DNA from: Isoetes taiwanensis
Taxonomy: Eukaryota; Streptophyta; Lycopodiopsida; Isoetales; Isoetaceae
Direction: 5' to 3'
Assembly: GCA_021234155.1 (NCBI GenBank)
Contig: JAJEKV010000251.1
Span: 470,810-534,809, forward strand
DNA length: 64,000 bases
In this document: positions 22,583-34,560 of the stretch, in pieces
Position numbering within the stretch: the stretch's first letter is position 1
Layout: every line of letters begins with the position of its first letter
Made by a program: the position numbers and the translations under genes
The notes under the pieces: generated by a model
Told to the model about the DNA's origin: nothing
What the model saw: only the letters and a program-made list of their open reading frames with translations
Databases searched by the model: none

Positions 22583-23049
22583 GCAAGCTTTTTTCAAGTA
22601 TATACATAAATGAAGACAGGTGGTGAAGCTTGTGACTAGTATGATCACTACACGAAGATTCCATATATCACACATGGTTTTCTAACATAAACTCATAGTG
22701 TGACAATGACATTTGAGCAAGTTATCGGAGGCCAATATAAGCCAACAAATGTCTTTGTTTATGGGCACGATCCACCATCATATTTCGAGGTCAAAAAACT
22801 GATGTACACTTTTAGTAGCTCAGGGAAAAGTAGCTCGTTTGGTGAATCTCACAGCCAGATTCTTCCATTATTTTAAGAGCATACATATTCTTCATAAAAA
22901 TAGGAGGGTCTTGATTTCCCAAGACAGGAATGCCACAATCTCTAGTGCATGCGGCGTTCCCTTTTCTCTTGAGGACTTTTTTGTTTTCTTTTTGAAAATT
23001 ATACATCCTCTTTCTCAAATTTTTTTCTACATTCGTGTTTCTATTGATA
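22583..23049. other. Spacer, nothing recognised
   Basis: AT-rich intergenic sequence with no supported gene. Confidence 0.45.
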
Positions 23050-23600
23050 TCCTTCTTCATATATGAGGTATCGAATAAGTTTTAGACACATTCAAGTATA
23101 ATTCAAAAACATATTGATTTTCTGGAGTGCATATTATAGCTCTGTCTTTTTATTTTATTGTAAATCACGTAGTATTATTTTCTTTTATTTCAATGATATT
23201 AGACTATTCAAAAAATGATAGTTAAAACAAAAATTTATTATTTCATCTAAACTCGACCTAAAAATTCCTTTAATTAAATATATATCTCAAAAACACTTAA
23301 ATATATATAAACTTTTTCTTGATAGAGATTTAAGTAAAGTTTAAGAAATAATAGCTTATAGAAGTAGCCGACAAAGCTTAATAGTTTATAAAATTAGGAT
23401 TTTATTATTTGCATGATTGTTTTTATATTGTTAAATTATTAAAAATATTATTTATCGTAATATGCTCTGATTGAATTCATCAATCTAAAAATTCAAATCC
23501 AAATATGATATTGTCTTATATCAACATATAGTTTGTTAAAACCAAGAATAGTTAACAAGTATATACAGCTTTCTCATAGTGGCATTACCTTTGCGAATGC
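23050..23600 (-). repeat. AT-rich repeat R, copy 2, inverted
   Basis: Reverse-complement blocks match repeat R copy 1 in the same order: GTGTCTAA, CTAATATCATTGAAATAAAAG, then TTCTTGGTTTTAACAAACTA and GTTGATATAAGACAATATC. This makes R an interspersed repeat of at least ~500 bp. Termini and family are unknown. Confidence 0.6.
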
Positions 23601-25259
23601 TTTTTTACAAGTTCTTTTGTTGGGGAAAAAACTTTAACTCAAAAATAGGGGAATTTTGTGCGTGATAAACTGTCGCGAGTTATAAAAATTACTTCGAAAA
23701 AGGTGTTTAGCTAAAAATAAAGAGGAAAGTAACACATGTTTGTCTCTTCCCTTTTTTTTTTCAATGCCAATAAACGTTTTGAAAAACTCTGCGACCTTAT
23801 ATTGGCCATGACACAGTAGAATGGGGACTCCATATCCGAGCTCCATATCTTGGCTCAGGAAGGGGCAGATCCGGATTCAAAGGCAGTTTATTAATCTTTG
23901 TGGGAATGTAAGAACATGCAAGAAAAATGTTGAGAAGGATCGAGCCATGTGTTTCCAGGAAGTAGGGTCACATCAGTTGGGGCTACGAGACCAACATAAG
24001 CACCTTCTTCTGAGACTACTATTGTTCTGATACACATAAAATGGAGACGAATTGATGGAGCAAATAGATTCTGAAGTGAAATTGCTGGCTCTCGTATCTC
24101 TGATTACCAGTACGATCTTTGCATAATCGATCGCGTCTATTATATGGTTATATAACAGCCCTGATTTTAAAGCAGCATACGTCTGCTATTGTTGCACTGT
24201 AATGTGTAGTTTGGATTGCCACAACTATCTCATATGTCGAATAGAAAAATACAAACACATCACATATATATCTGTTGCTTTTTGAAGCTTTTTGTTTTTG
24301 TGTATTATTTGGCTTTTGGGCTTGAAAAAGAAATACAAATCAAAATACATTGGCAAGTTCATGAATAACATATAAACTATCAAATATAGCACAAATCTCA
24401 TAACATACCAAAACAAAAAGCTCACATTTTTTTTTATATATACAAAACATGGCCACGATAATATCGTCTCTTCAATATCTTCATAAAAGCTTAATGCGCT
24501 ACAATGATACAGGATAAAGGGTATGACCAGAATGATCAGCTGGCAGAGAGTATGATTTGCTGCTATGCAAACCATGTTTTAATCAATTAGTGGGGCTGAA
24601 ACCTTACGAAATCTACCCGGAAATTTGTTGTTTTGACCTAGAAAGCTTAACCAAACATGAGTATATCCTATATCATTAGAAAGGTTCCAGAGAGAGCTTT
24701 CCAACACAATAAAAAACACTCAAAACGGAGTGCGGATTAAAAACTTATGATAAAAACCATACTATCATATCTGCATGGCATTCACTTTGCAAAAAGGTAT
24801 CCGGGTTGAAAAGTACAAAAAGTAGGCATCTATCTTGATAGATCTGGGTCAAACCATATGCCAAAGCGTTCTACATAAGCCTTCCAAGAGCCCAAGATCA
24901 TTTGAATTCGACATCAGTAGCTCAAGTTATGAGTGTAGGAACAATTGATATTCTCTCTCTAGCATTCCTCTTCTTTATCTATTTTTAGTGATTTAGATCA
25001 TACAATGGTTTGGTAAAAAAAAAGTAACCCTTATAAAAATCTTAGTTTTGATTAAAACCTTTTTTTTTTCAACCAAAAATTTGTAAAAGCATTTGCAAAC
25101 GTAATGGCACCACATGTTTGGTGAGCATAGAAGTGATAGAAAATAAAAAATGTGTCTTCAAATGGATGAAATGGATATACCTATTCTACTCCTTTTCTGC
25201 ACCAAGAAAATCAATGTCGACAAACTAGAAAACCGACCAGGAAAAGAAGGGGAGAAAAG
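23601..25259. other. Spacer, nothing recognised
   Basis: AT-rich sequence. Short ORFs at 23821-24030 (+) and 24225-24575 (-) show no known motif. The latter is low-complexity and hydrophobic. No gene is called. Confidence 0.4.
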
Positions 25260-25289
25260 CATGGAATAATTTAAGGGCTAAACTTAGCT

Positions 25290-25860
25290 ATTTGGCGATT
25301 CTTTAGCACATTTTCGAAAACAATTGGCTAAAGTAAATGGAAAAAAATTGGAAAAAAAATTATAATTTTAGCTTAACTTTTTTCGGGACTGCACCAACCC
25401 TAGAGCTCTTTAGCCAAACGCTAGAAAGTAAGAGAGTGAAATTTTGTATTGTTTAGCTAAACCATAGAAACTTTTAGAATGAATTTCGGGCTAGTTTAGC
25501 TAATATTGTTCTAGTTTATAAGAAATATATGATTAGTAGTTTAGTTTCTAGCATTATAAATTGATTTGAGTAATAGATTTTGCTAGCTAGCATTATTTTA
25601 CAATGTTTTCACAAAGAAAATGGCTAAAATAACTGGAAACAATTGAAAAAGGGTATAGTAATTTGGCTTAATATTTTCCGTTGGCCATACCATAGAAATT
25701 TTGGGGATGATGTTTGGGTTAGTTTAACTAAACGCTAGAAAGTATGAGAGGAAAAATATGTAGAGTTTAGCTAAACCACAGAAAGTTTTGGGATTAATAT
25801 CGAGCGAGTTTAGCCAAAGTCATTCTGGCTAATAAGAAATATGGGATTAGTAATTTATTC
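25290..25860. repeat. Diverged tandem duplication, ~310-bp period
   Basis: Two head-to-tail units share, in order, AATGG-rich CAATTGG-like starts, AAACGCTAGAAAGTA(A/T)GAGAG, GTTTAGCTAAACCA(T/C)AGAAA, GAGTTTAGCC-like boxes and AGAAATAT(A/G)(T/G)GATTAGTA. The word TTTAGCTAAA, itself palindromic, recurs within each unit. Confidence 0.65.
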
Positions 25861-26409
25861 CCTGAGAAAAGAAGTTTAATGCAGTTAAAAGAAAGCATAA
25901 TTACCAAACCCAAGTGTCAAGATAACCTATTTTGATCCATTTATATGTTCTTATAGGGAAACAACAAATTGACCTTGGTCTTCCTTCACGGGTTTTTGGG
26001 GACAGGAAAAGAATGGTTATCCATAATAAATTCCTCATCATCTTTGTATCATTATATCAGTTTAGATCTACTAGGCCATGGGCAAAGCAAGGTTACAGAA
26101 GATATCTCTAAAAGAATCAATTCTAGAATGGGGATCACATGAAAGCGTCAAAAACCTCCCGATAGGCTTCTCATTCATCTTAGCAGATTTTATAGTGGAT
26201 AGTGGGTAACCGCACACATGTGAACTATCCACAAAGAAAAATAAAGGGAATGTCCAATTATACAACTTGGACCCCAGAAAATACAATGCTAATATATGTT
26301 TGGTTCGTGTATGTAACGAACCTAGTGGCCTTGTGGGCATGACGTTTGTAAGTTACCTGAAAGTGGCTTACTATGAGTTTTTATCTTTGACAGGACCCTA
26401 ATCAGCCGT

Positions 26410-27797
26410 GGCTAGTATCTTTTCGAAAAACACTTCAAGGAAATTCCTGGACTGGTCATCGTTGACGAAACTTAGACATCTTCTTGATGTCTTCAGGGCT
26501 TCTCTACCAATGTACCCTCCAACATGAAGTTCACATCAAGTGGTATCAAGTGGTGCAAAAGCCTCAACAAGATAGCTTGCCAGGTTGATTGCAAACCCAT
26601 GTTTATTCAAGGGCCCCTTTTCTTTTGTCAGCAATTCCAAAGTGATGTCTTTCCGGTAAAGGTCAGGAACATCAAATTCTTGGCATTCATTCGCTTCATC
26701 CTCATCATCTGCTTTGTAGAAGATATTTTTCAAGAAAGAAAACACTGCCATGCGCCTTTATCTGATGCCCCTTTTCTCTTAGCTACCTCATAGTCATCAT
26801 CTGGCACAACAGATATCATTATGAAGATTATAGAGAAGAGAATAGAACCTTCCCTAACGACCTTTAGGCACTCCAAGTCGTATGAAGCCACCAAAGCATG
26901 CATATGAGGCTCTCCTGGAGGGCATATGATGACAATAGTAAAGAGCATGCAGCTAGTAAAAAAACTGCTATACTCTTTTTGAGTCATCCTCTTCTCTCCT
27001 CTTGCAGTCCTGCTATCCAATACAAACAGAGAAATATTACGAGGGCCTATTGTTGTATCGGGTAGAAGACCTTTATAGCCAGTAGAGACCAGGTATTGGA
27101 GTGCAAGTAAGGCACCACCAGCATCTTTCAGGATGGCAACCTTTCTTCTCAGCTCAGCCATCACCTTATCTGATAGTTTTGTAGTATGTTGTTGGTTCTT
27201 TGATTTCCCGTTTTGCAGAAAGTCCTTGGACTAGAAGACGTATTTCTTGATGTCATCAGCAGACACGCCATACTTGTCTAGCAGGTCGAGTTTATGTTAC
27301 ATCACCAAATAGCTTCTGAAGTTCTTAACCAATTGCTACCTTCATAACTCGCATGTCCTTTATATGAGTACAACAATCAACGAAGGACATTTTGTCATTA
27401 ACTGAAGAAGCTTTTTTGTACAGAACTTCTTTGTTTATGCATTGATCTAACATCCAAATGACTTCGTCATCTTGAAGGCCTTGTACTTTTCTCATCACAG
27501 CTGTTTCTGAGCATAAGCATCCCAGAACTCGTTCCACTTCACCTAGACTTCGTCCTTAGCGAAGATGCTCCTGTAGGCATTTGTAGGGCCTCTAGAAGAT
27601 GCTTCAGACGTCTCCCTAGCTTCCTCCCCACTTTGTTTTCCTGTCCTTTTGGGCCTTGGTTTCTTATCTTGGATGATAGTCTGGGCCAAGGTCTTTTCCA
27701 ATGTCTTATACTCCTCAGACTTCGTGCCTCCCTGTTTTGTTTGCAACGGTCTTCCATATTCTATCCATTGCTGGCGGGCATGACAGAGTTGTTCCAT
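26410..27797 (-). pseudogene. Decayed methyltransferase-like gene (beta-class DNA MTase candidate)
   Basis: Minus-strand frames 27543-27797, 27325-27537, 26730-27164 and 26536-26751 follow each other and look like one protein with frameshifts and stops. From N to C I see a basic linker with HARQQWIEYGRP, a central stretch TIVIICPPGEP followed by a helix and VVREGSILF, and a C-terminal CELHVGGYIGREALKTSRR block. A PP motif before a G-rich AdoMet-type loop ending in A..xxxR is the order of beta-class amino-MTases (DPPY then FxGxG), but the PP motif reads CPPG rather than DPPY. The identification is a hypothesis. It faces away from a palindrome array at 27.9-28.9 kb. Confidence 0.35.
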
Positions 27798-27919
27798 GTA
27801 AGGGCTGCATGACTAAGAAAATCATATCAGCCAAAACACGCAGGGCATACAAAAATAAACCGCTTTTTAGATCAAGCCAACAGGATAATCAGGAAAGGAC
27901 AAAGCTGGGCGTGCCTAAA

Positions 27920-28890
27920 TCGTTTCTGGCGTGTATTCAGCTGGCGCGAATTGGCAGCATAAGTACACGCCAAAAATGATTTGGGCACGCAGAAGTTTGC
28001 CAATTCGCATGAATTGGCAATCTACTGCGTGCCCAATTTGCTTCTGGCGTGTACTCATTCTAACAATTCGCGCCAGGCGCGAACTGACAGCATGAATACA
28101 CGCCTGACCTAGTCTATTGTTGTTATTCCTACTTGATATATCTAAATGCCACATAATATACTAACCTTTTATAAAGGAAAACTTCGCCCATTTCGTTTAA
28201 TGTTGCACTAATCTCTACGAGGTCCTCTGCAAGGGTATGGGGGCTTAGAAACTGACACTTCCTGTGGTTGTAATGAAGCGCTCTTTCAATCTTAGTTTTG
28301 AGAGAGCTCAGCCTTAGTTTTGAAATCACGCCAGGCGCGAATTAAGTTTGTGTGCAAAATGTTTAAATTGCAAAATAGTTCAATTCACGCCTGGCATGAA
28401 TTGCATACAATAACTAGCTTTCTTATCTTAATATTAATCTCTTACAACAAAGACTTCTGCTAATTCTATTAATGCATTCAAAGAGTTTAAACTTTAAATT
28501 AGCCCGATTCACACCTAGCGTGAATTGGGTACAATGGCAAGTCTTCTTAATATTAATCTCCTACATGCCAATCGCAAATTATCAAATGGGCATAAAGTGC
28601 ATTCAAAGAGTTTAAATTATAAATTAAGAGAATACACGCCTGGCGCGAATTCGCTAATGTATAGTTACTACTATTAATCTCTTAATCTCTAGTTTCCTTC
28701 CAGTTCAAATCTGCTTCTGTTGTCTTTTTTTTTTTTTTAATATAGATCATTAATTATCTCTTCCGCTCAGTAATGCCAGGACTCATGATTGAGGGGGTGG
28801 AGAAGGCGCCCCCACCTCCCACGCCTAGCGTCAACTCTAATGACGCTGAGGTTGAACAGTTTGAACACACGCTTGGCGCGTATTCAACTG
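27920..28890. repeat. Array of ~10 dispersed GC-rich quasi-palindromes
   Basis: In AT-rich DNA, a motif near GAATACACGCC-TGG-CGCGAATTC recurs at about 27928-27953, 27961-27975, 28044-28056, 28063-28085, 28094-28106, 28326-28343, 28383-28403, 28508-28528, 28632-28654, 28819-28835 and 28864-28887. It is a quasi-palindrome, so it reads alike on both strands. A perfect 10-bp-arm palindrome TTGCCAATTC-GCAT-GAATTGGCAA lies at 27997-28020. Spacing is irregular (20-220 bp). Such clusters are typical of multimeric protein-binding sites, for example transposase subterminal repeats. Confidence 0.75.
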
Positions 28891-29204
28891 AAGTTCCTCC
28901 TGTGCCAGAAGGACCATTCGTGTCAGGGCCTATACCAATCTTATAGTTTTGTGAAGGTATTGATATTTACTGCCATAATATGACCGTTCTTGGTGAGATG
29001 TGTTCGAGGATGGCTACAAGCATAGGCTTATTCAATGAGGAGTTATGTCGTGCTCTGGAGGGACTTGAAATAGAGAATGCTCAGCTGAGAACGAGAATTG
29101 TAGAGCTCGAAGCCATTTTGGGTAATAGCCCAATAGCTGCCCCATCTAATTTGCCAGATTCTTGTGTGCCAGCTTCTCCTGTTATAACCTGTGCCAGTAT
29201 TTGA
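28773..29204 (+). pseudogene. Small coiled-coil ORF with one in-frame stop
   Basis: One frame runs from ATG 28773 to 29204, interrupted only by TAG near 28944. The ATG is preceded by a CTCTTCCGCTCAG acceptor-like sequence. The N-terminal half is proline/acidic-rich and overlaps two copies of the GC-rich palindrome. The C-terminal half holds a heptad-like segment (CRALEGLEIENAQLRTRIVE, about residues 91-115) predicted to form a coiled coil. No family is recognised. It could be an accessory protein of the surrounding island. Confidence 0.4.
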
Positions 29205-29410
29205 TACTACTGTGCTAGCATTTGATACTACTGAGGAATAACACACAGATCTAATTAAAAAAATGTAAAGAGTGTCTAGTGTTTTGTAAATTCCTGAATG
29301 GTCTGGTCTGCAGGCCTTATAGTTTTGAAAATTTGAATAAATGGTCTGGTCTGCAAGGTATTAATTTCATATATATGACAGAATCAGCTTGAGCATCTTA
29401 ATATATGTAC

Positions 29411-29683
29411 TCAATCTATTTCTTCTGATGCATCTTCCTCTATTTCTTCCGAAAAAATGAAACTCATCTTTTTTAAACAAATTACTAGCCATGCAACAAA
29501 GGTTCCGATGCTTTCTTTGACTCTGTCTCCATCAGGATGCCTTCTGGGTAATGCTTCGTCATTGAAATGGAAACTGGTAACTAGGATCTTCACATGATCA
29601 ATTCCTAGAGGAACTCCATGACATACTGCTTCCGGATTGAATTTCCCACCCTCCTCTTCAAATTCGTCGTCAGCATGTAACAT
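29411..29683 (-). pseudogene. C-terminal fragment, possibly of a plant transposase
   Basis: A 90-codon minus frame with HVKILVTSFHFNDEALPR, then DRVKESIGTFVAWL, then an acidic tail. The IGTFVAWP-like ending resembles the C-terminal segment seen in plant Ptta/En-Spm (CACTA) transposase-associated proteins. The proline is missing and nothing upstream supports a full gene, so this is tentative. Confidence 0.35.
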
Positions 29684-30018
29684 TCCTCTCCAACGCTGTT
29701 CAATCTCATAAGATTATGGGATTAAATTGCAGCTTGCGATCCAGAAGAGTAGATGAACTTACATGAAGGCGCTTGACATCGCTTAGGCCTAGGCTTCTTC
29801 CCAGTTCTTTCGAGTTCTTCCCTGTTATTTCGAGTCCTTCGAATGGCAAGAAAGGCTGACGGCAAGATTAGGTGGCAGTTTCAAATTATTCGTTAATTGT
29901 ACTGCTTTTTTAGCGGCTGAGTGAAATCTAATTTTAGATTTCATAATATGGCGGTCGTTGAACCATTAACTGCTGGTACAATCGCCTGCTGTCCATTAGG
30001 CGCAATCGTAAGATTTCT

Positions 30019-30172
30019 GACCGTCGATTTGAAGTCGATCCATGAAATCTAAATAACTGCTTGCATCTATCGGACCGTCGATCTAAAGTCGATCCGAATG
30101 AAACGCGTCCATCCAAAGTCAAATCGGCTAACCAAGACCGACCATCGATTGCTTATAGAAATCTATATAAGT
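30019..30172 (+). promoter_or_regulatory. Promoter region of the ParB-like gene
   Basis: Two near copies of GACCGTCGAT-TTGAAGTCGATCC (about 30018 and 30082) precede a TATA-like TATATAAG at 30165-30172, about 95 bp upstream of the first ATG at 30265. The repeated box suggests a binding site. Confidence 0.45.
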
Positions 30173-30264
30173 TTTTGAATTTTATTTCTTGCTTTTTTAT
30201 TGCAGACTTGCTCTGAGGCGCTCAAGAACTCAAGAACTCCGAGGCGCTCAAGATCGTCGCAAAA

Positions 30265-31813
30265 ATGCTGTCCAAAGATCGTGCTGCTCCGAACTTTGGG
30301 CGAGCCATGAGAGAAGCTGCTCAAGGTCAGTATTATTCATCATTCTGTGTGTCATTCATTCATTGTTCGATTCTTTGTTCAGTGTTTAGGGTTCTGCTCA
30401 TTGGTCTGTTTATTGTTCAGTGTTTGTTCTGTATTTTCTGTCAATAAATCTTCTGCCCGGCTGCTCATACTCCTGTCTATCATTTCTCTGGCAGTGAGTT
30501 AAATCTGCCTTTGCATAATTGTCCTTCCTGTATTTAATTGTCCTGGCCGTGAATAACTCTTCTGTCTATAATTTGTCTGGCAGTGAGTAAATTAATCTGC
30601 CCCTGTTTAATTGGCCTGTCTTTAAGTGATTGTTCGGCCTTTTCTTTTTTGTCCTACCTGTGATTAGTCTGTCTGTAAGTGGCGACTGTATGCCATTCTT
30701 TATAGTTTAGTCTGGCTGGAATGGTTGACCACTCGAAATCGCGCTAAGCGTGTATTATACCCTTGTTTGCAGGGAAGAAGAGGCAAAATCGATTGGCAAT
30801 TGCTACACCTCCTCCTAAGAAAGCAAGAGGCTCGGAAGATACTCCAGCGACCTCAAGCTTACAGAAGAAGGGAAAGCCTAACGAGGATGCAATATCCTAT
30901 GCATTGTCGATGGATGATAGCGGATCCATTATCAGAGCAGACACAGATCCTCGATGCCCCGAGGAGAAGATGGATGATAGTGCGGAGTGGTATATTGACG
31001 TAGTCAAAGCAAATGGTAAAGTGGATCTTGTGTTACACTCCAGGAAGAAAGAGACCGATCTTATGAAGAAACAAGGTATTCTTATCACTTGTGAGGAGCA
31101 GGATGACATATATTGTCAACTCCTAGTGGAGGTTGTGAAGAACCATAAGAAAGATCTCGTCAGATTTACACATGCCAGGGTAACAGCTTTCAAAGATGGT
31201 TTAATGAAAAAGGATGTGAGTGCTGAGTCATGTTTCAAGTATGGATAGCCTCAAAATACTGCTCTCACTCCAGTGTCTATAAGTGAAGGGGTGTCTGCAG
31301 TGAGGAGAGCTTTGCGAGGACCTTCTCCAATTTACTACCTGGAAGACTTGAAGCATCAAAATGATATCAGGGATGTACGAAGATTGCTGGACTTAGGAAA
31401 GGACATCCCAGCTGCAACAGTTGATGACATACTGGCAGAAAATGGGTCCGAAAAAAAATCGCAGCTGGAGGCAATGAGTAGGTTAGTCAAATATGCAGAT
31501 AACTATCTACTTAGGCCAATCTTTTACACATCCCATCCATGTTGACCGTCTGGTGAGATCACATAAGTCAACATTTGTTAGCAGGAGGTATCACCCTGAG
31601 CATGCAAGAGAAATCTTGAGGGCGATGGTGAGGAATCCAGGCAGTGTCCCTATGCCATCTGAGGTGCTTCCTTGGGATAGGAAAAAGGATGCTCCACTCC
31701 AGTGGACAACGCTGGAGGAGCTTACAGTAGAGAACCCAAATGTATGCTTCCTTATTATTGACGGGCATCATTCTATTGAAGCACAACGATCCCTATCCAA
31801 CCAGGCTAAGTAA
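30265..31813 (+). pseudogene. Spliced gene with C-terminal ParB/sulfiredoxin-like domain
   Basis: Exon 1 (30265-30325) opens MLSKDRAAPNFGRAMREAAQ and ends AAG|GTCAG. An acceptor TTTGCAG at 30766-30772 joins in frame to GKKRQNRLAIATPPPKK, a basic tail. The frame then runs to 31545 with one TAG at 31246-31248. A shift near 31530 continues HPIHVDRLVRSHKSTFVSRR, ILRAMVRNPGSVPMPSEVLP and finally FLIIDGHHSIEAQRSL (about 31744-31791). The Arg-rich segment, the 'VP..V' strand and a terminal DGHH/HxxxA are the pattern of the ParB/Srx fold, where DGxHR binds nucleotide. The middle (WYIDVVKANGKVDLVL, EEQDDIYCQLL) is unrecognised. The stop and frameshift suggest a dead copy. Confidence 0.5.
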
Positions 31814-32079
31814 ACAGGACAAACCATGTATCTGTTTCAAAACAGTTTCTGAAGAAATTAACGTACAGCATTTAAGTGAGACTAGAAACAAAATATAGGA
31901 ATTAAGTCTTTATATTATCAGAAAAATATATTACATAAGAAGGGCCCCTCTTTGATTCAAAATAACAAAAGTTCAAGGCAATTTAAGGAGATGCCTAGCT
32001 CCATTCAAATCTTAAGGTGAGGCCTTTTTTGGAGATGCCTAGCTCGCTTTCATGAACAAAAAACTAAATAACAAACAAA

Positions 32080-32370
32080 AAAAAAAATTAGCCCTCATCC
32101 TCCTCGTCCTCCTCTTCTTCCTCTTCGCTTTCTTCTGCTATCTCTTCAAGGATGGCTTCTGCAACATCTTCATCATGGCTTTTTCTCTTCTTCCAATTCT
32201 TCGTTCCACTCCTCATCCGCTTCCTCCATTTCTTCTGCTTTTTCAACCTCCTTCTCCAGCTCTTCATTTATGAAATATATTGGTATGAACCTCATTCTAT
32301 TGTATTTCATTGCTCTGTGGTTGTTCTTGAAAGTAAGATGCATGAGGATTATATGATATCTCGTATTTGA
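32080..32370 (-). pseudogene. C-terminal fragment with acidic tail
   Basis: Minus-strand reading gives MHLTFKNNHRAMKYNRMRF, then a Glu-rich coiled segment and, after a frameshift, a run of some twenty Glu/Asp residues before a stop near 32083. An upstream body is not seen. The acidic tail recalls the end of the 29411-29683 fragment, so both could be ends of related island genes. The plus-strand ORFs here are shadows of the low-complexity sequence. Confidence 0.35.
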
Positions 32371-32424
32371 TCAGCCTGTAAGGATGTTAATGATATTCTA
32401 TCTTGTAAAGTCATGATGGATGAT

Positions 32425-32600
32425 GTTGCATCTTACATTGCAAACGGACCATCTTCAAAGGGGTGGAATGGCCGTGAGACTCCGCATCCGTGCAAGATGG
32501 CTAGACGGATGGCATGTTGCATTTACGGCCCACCTTCGGAGGGATGGGGTGGTCATGTAAACTCTGCATCCGAGCCAGATGGCCAGTCGGATGAGTTAAG
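32425..32600. repeat. Tandem duplication, ~88-bp unit
   Basis: Two units share GTTGCATTTACRG-like starts, a GGACCATCTTC / GCCCACCTTCGGAG block, GGGGTGG and GACTCCGCATCCG / AACTCTGCATCCG, then AGATGGC.AGNCGGATG. Their GC content is higher than the flanks. Confidence 0.6.
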
Positions 32601-33185
32601 GGGAGAGCCTTGTGAAAACCCTGTACGTGCAGACGGAGAGAGTGGTCTCCTTGGGGTCGCAACCCAAGGATTACGCTTGGCATATGTGCATACATACATA
32701 AAGTATGTTGAGAATGTAAACGTGCTTGTAGTATGAGCTCTAATGCAGGGGCATAGTGGAGCAGGTAAATCTACTGTCTCCTTATCTTGGAAGTTATATG
32801 CTAGATTGCCTTGTGCTTGATGTTGTGAATGTTACCGAAATATTTCCTCCCCACTTAGTCCTTGTGGACTAACTCCCTTGTATTGTTTGTGTATGTTTAA
32901 GAGGGTACGTCCTGAGCTGAGAATGCGGTATTCAGATGGAGAGTGTGGGGATGAAGTTGCACCAGTGGAGCATTTCCCCGAGTCATCCTCAGTGACCTAT
33001 AAGGAGGAGAAGTCGGAGTGACCTGTTGAGCTATAGTTGTAGTATGCCAAGACTTAGAGAAGCTTGGTCTGTACAAAATTATCTTATGAATGAGAGTACT
33101 AATATTGAGCATATATCTATAAGTCTTATGAATGTGCAATGGTTTAGGCCAAGGGGCTAGGTCCGTTTCAGTGTACCTGCCAAAA

Positions 33186-33254
33186 GCTTATCACCGGGAT
33201 TAAAAAACCCCGCTCTTTTGGGTTTTCGAGGAAAAACCCTAGTGATAAGCCTTC
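33186..33254. repeat. Imperfect hairpin, GCTTATCAC arms
   Basis: GCTTATCAC near 33186 pairs with GTGATAAGC near 33242, and inner GGG-AAAAAACCC-type segments add pairing. A GAGGGG(C/T)TGGTCACGC box is repeated just downstream (about 33402 and 33443). This could be a small foldback element remnant. Confidence 0.45.
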
Positions 33255-33792
33255 GGAAAGGGGCTTGGACAAACGTAAGGCAGAAAAATTGCTCTAAAAA
33301 AACCCATGAATGGAGAAGCCGAAGCTGCTCCTGCTTGCCAACCTGTACCGGCACATCATCAACATTAAAACAAATGTGAAAAAACAAACCCCCCAAAGTG
33401 GAGGGGCTGATCACGCTTGCCACGCTAAACCTCTTCAAATAGAGGGGTTGGTCACGCGTAGCAAGCGACAATTACATTAAATAATTAAGGGGAAGGGGGG
33501 AAGGGGCGGTGGGTTTCAAAGAATAGAGGATAAGGTACTGCTGAGAGAGGAGATGAAGCGCCGATAAGACGTTGATGAAGAACCTCGCCTAATATATCAA
33601 TCTCATGTGAGATACATATGCTCACCCCCTCTAGAATCTCGATCCAATGGCTCAAATCGATGGGATGGTCTGCGAATCCATGCAAGTGGTCAATAAAATG
33701 CTTGTCTGGAACAATATTAAAGCTCCTGGACAAGCTTGGCAAAAGAATTGTAATTTTGATTGGTTATTCAATGGGGGCCAAAACAACATCTT

Positions 33793-33836
33793 CCACAACA
33801 CAATACAACACAACACAACACAACACAACGCAACAT
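33793..33836. repeat. Pentanucleotide microsatellite (CAACA)n
   Basis: About eight near-perfect CAACA units. Confidence 0.85.
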
Positions 33837-34143
33837 AATACTAAAATGCCTATTTATAAAGTGCTAGAAAAATTCTTTACAAAGTGCTATTTATTAGACC
33901 TGAATATGTCTAGATTTTGTTGAGTATGTCATCTTTAGAGTAATGAAACAATCAAATTAATATAGAAATGGTATCACTAAAAATAATATAGCCGGCTTAT
34001 TAGAAACACAAAATATATTATATATATTTATGTGTAGGCTCTATCTTCAATACCTTTTCTAGATAGTAGATATGTTCTGCCTCTATGATTTGTATATATC
34101 AGGATTTTGGCCACACAAAATTAATCCCTGCATATATAGCCAT

Positions 34144-34560
34144 GTTAATCAAAATGTGTTCAAATTTTCTAAAGCTATCATATAATGATACTTTATATTT
34201 TAAAGCAAGCCAACACCACTAGGTATGGCATCCTTGATTGAGTATACAAAAGATGCATTTACTACCCTTTTGATCTTAGATCTATTATATGAATCACAAA
34301 TGTCGTTGCTGACCTGGAAATAACGAGCTTTCAATGAACAACAAGAAAAATAGTCATAAGATGTAGCTTACGTGGATTAGGTAAAAAATAGCTTACAGGA
34401 AAAATAGGTAGCTTACGTGATACTTGATGTCACAATTTTCTCCTGGAATCCAACAAATGACGAAATTGCTTGGTAAGTCAAATTTTCTAAAGCTACTATA
34501 TAATAACACTTTATATTTTGAAGCAAGCCAACACCACTAGATATGGTGTCCTTGATTGAA
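34144..34560. repeat. Local direct duplication around the LINE 3 insertion site
   Basis: The block AAATTTTCTAAAGCTA...AAGCAAGCCAACACCACTAG..ATGG...TCCTTGATTGA occurs at about 34161-34250 and again at 34481-34559. LINE 3 inserted directly after the second copy. Confidence 0.7.

Noticed and set aside
27900-28900. CRISPR-like interspersed repeats
   Set aside because: Spacing is irregular, copies are degenerate and palindromic, and the context is eukaryotic; better seen as binding sites.
32052-32273. Hydrophobic plus ORF resembling a membrane protein
   Set aside because: It is the antisense of a Glu/Asp-coding run (CTT/CTC-rich), so the hydrophobicity is an artefact.
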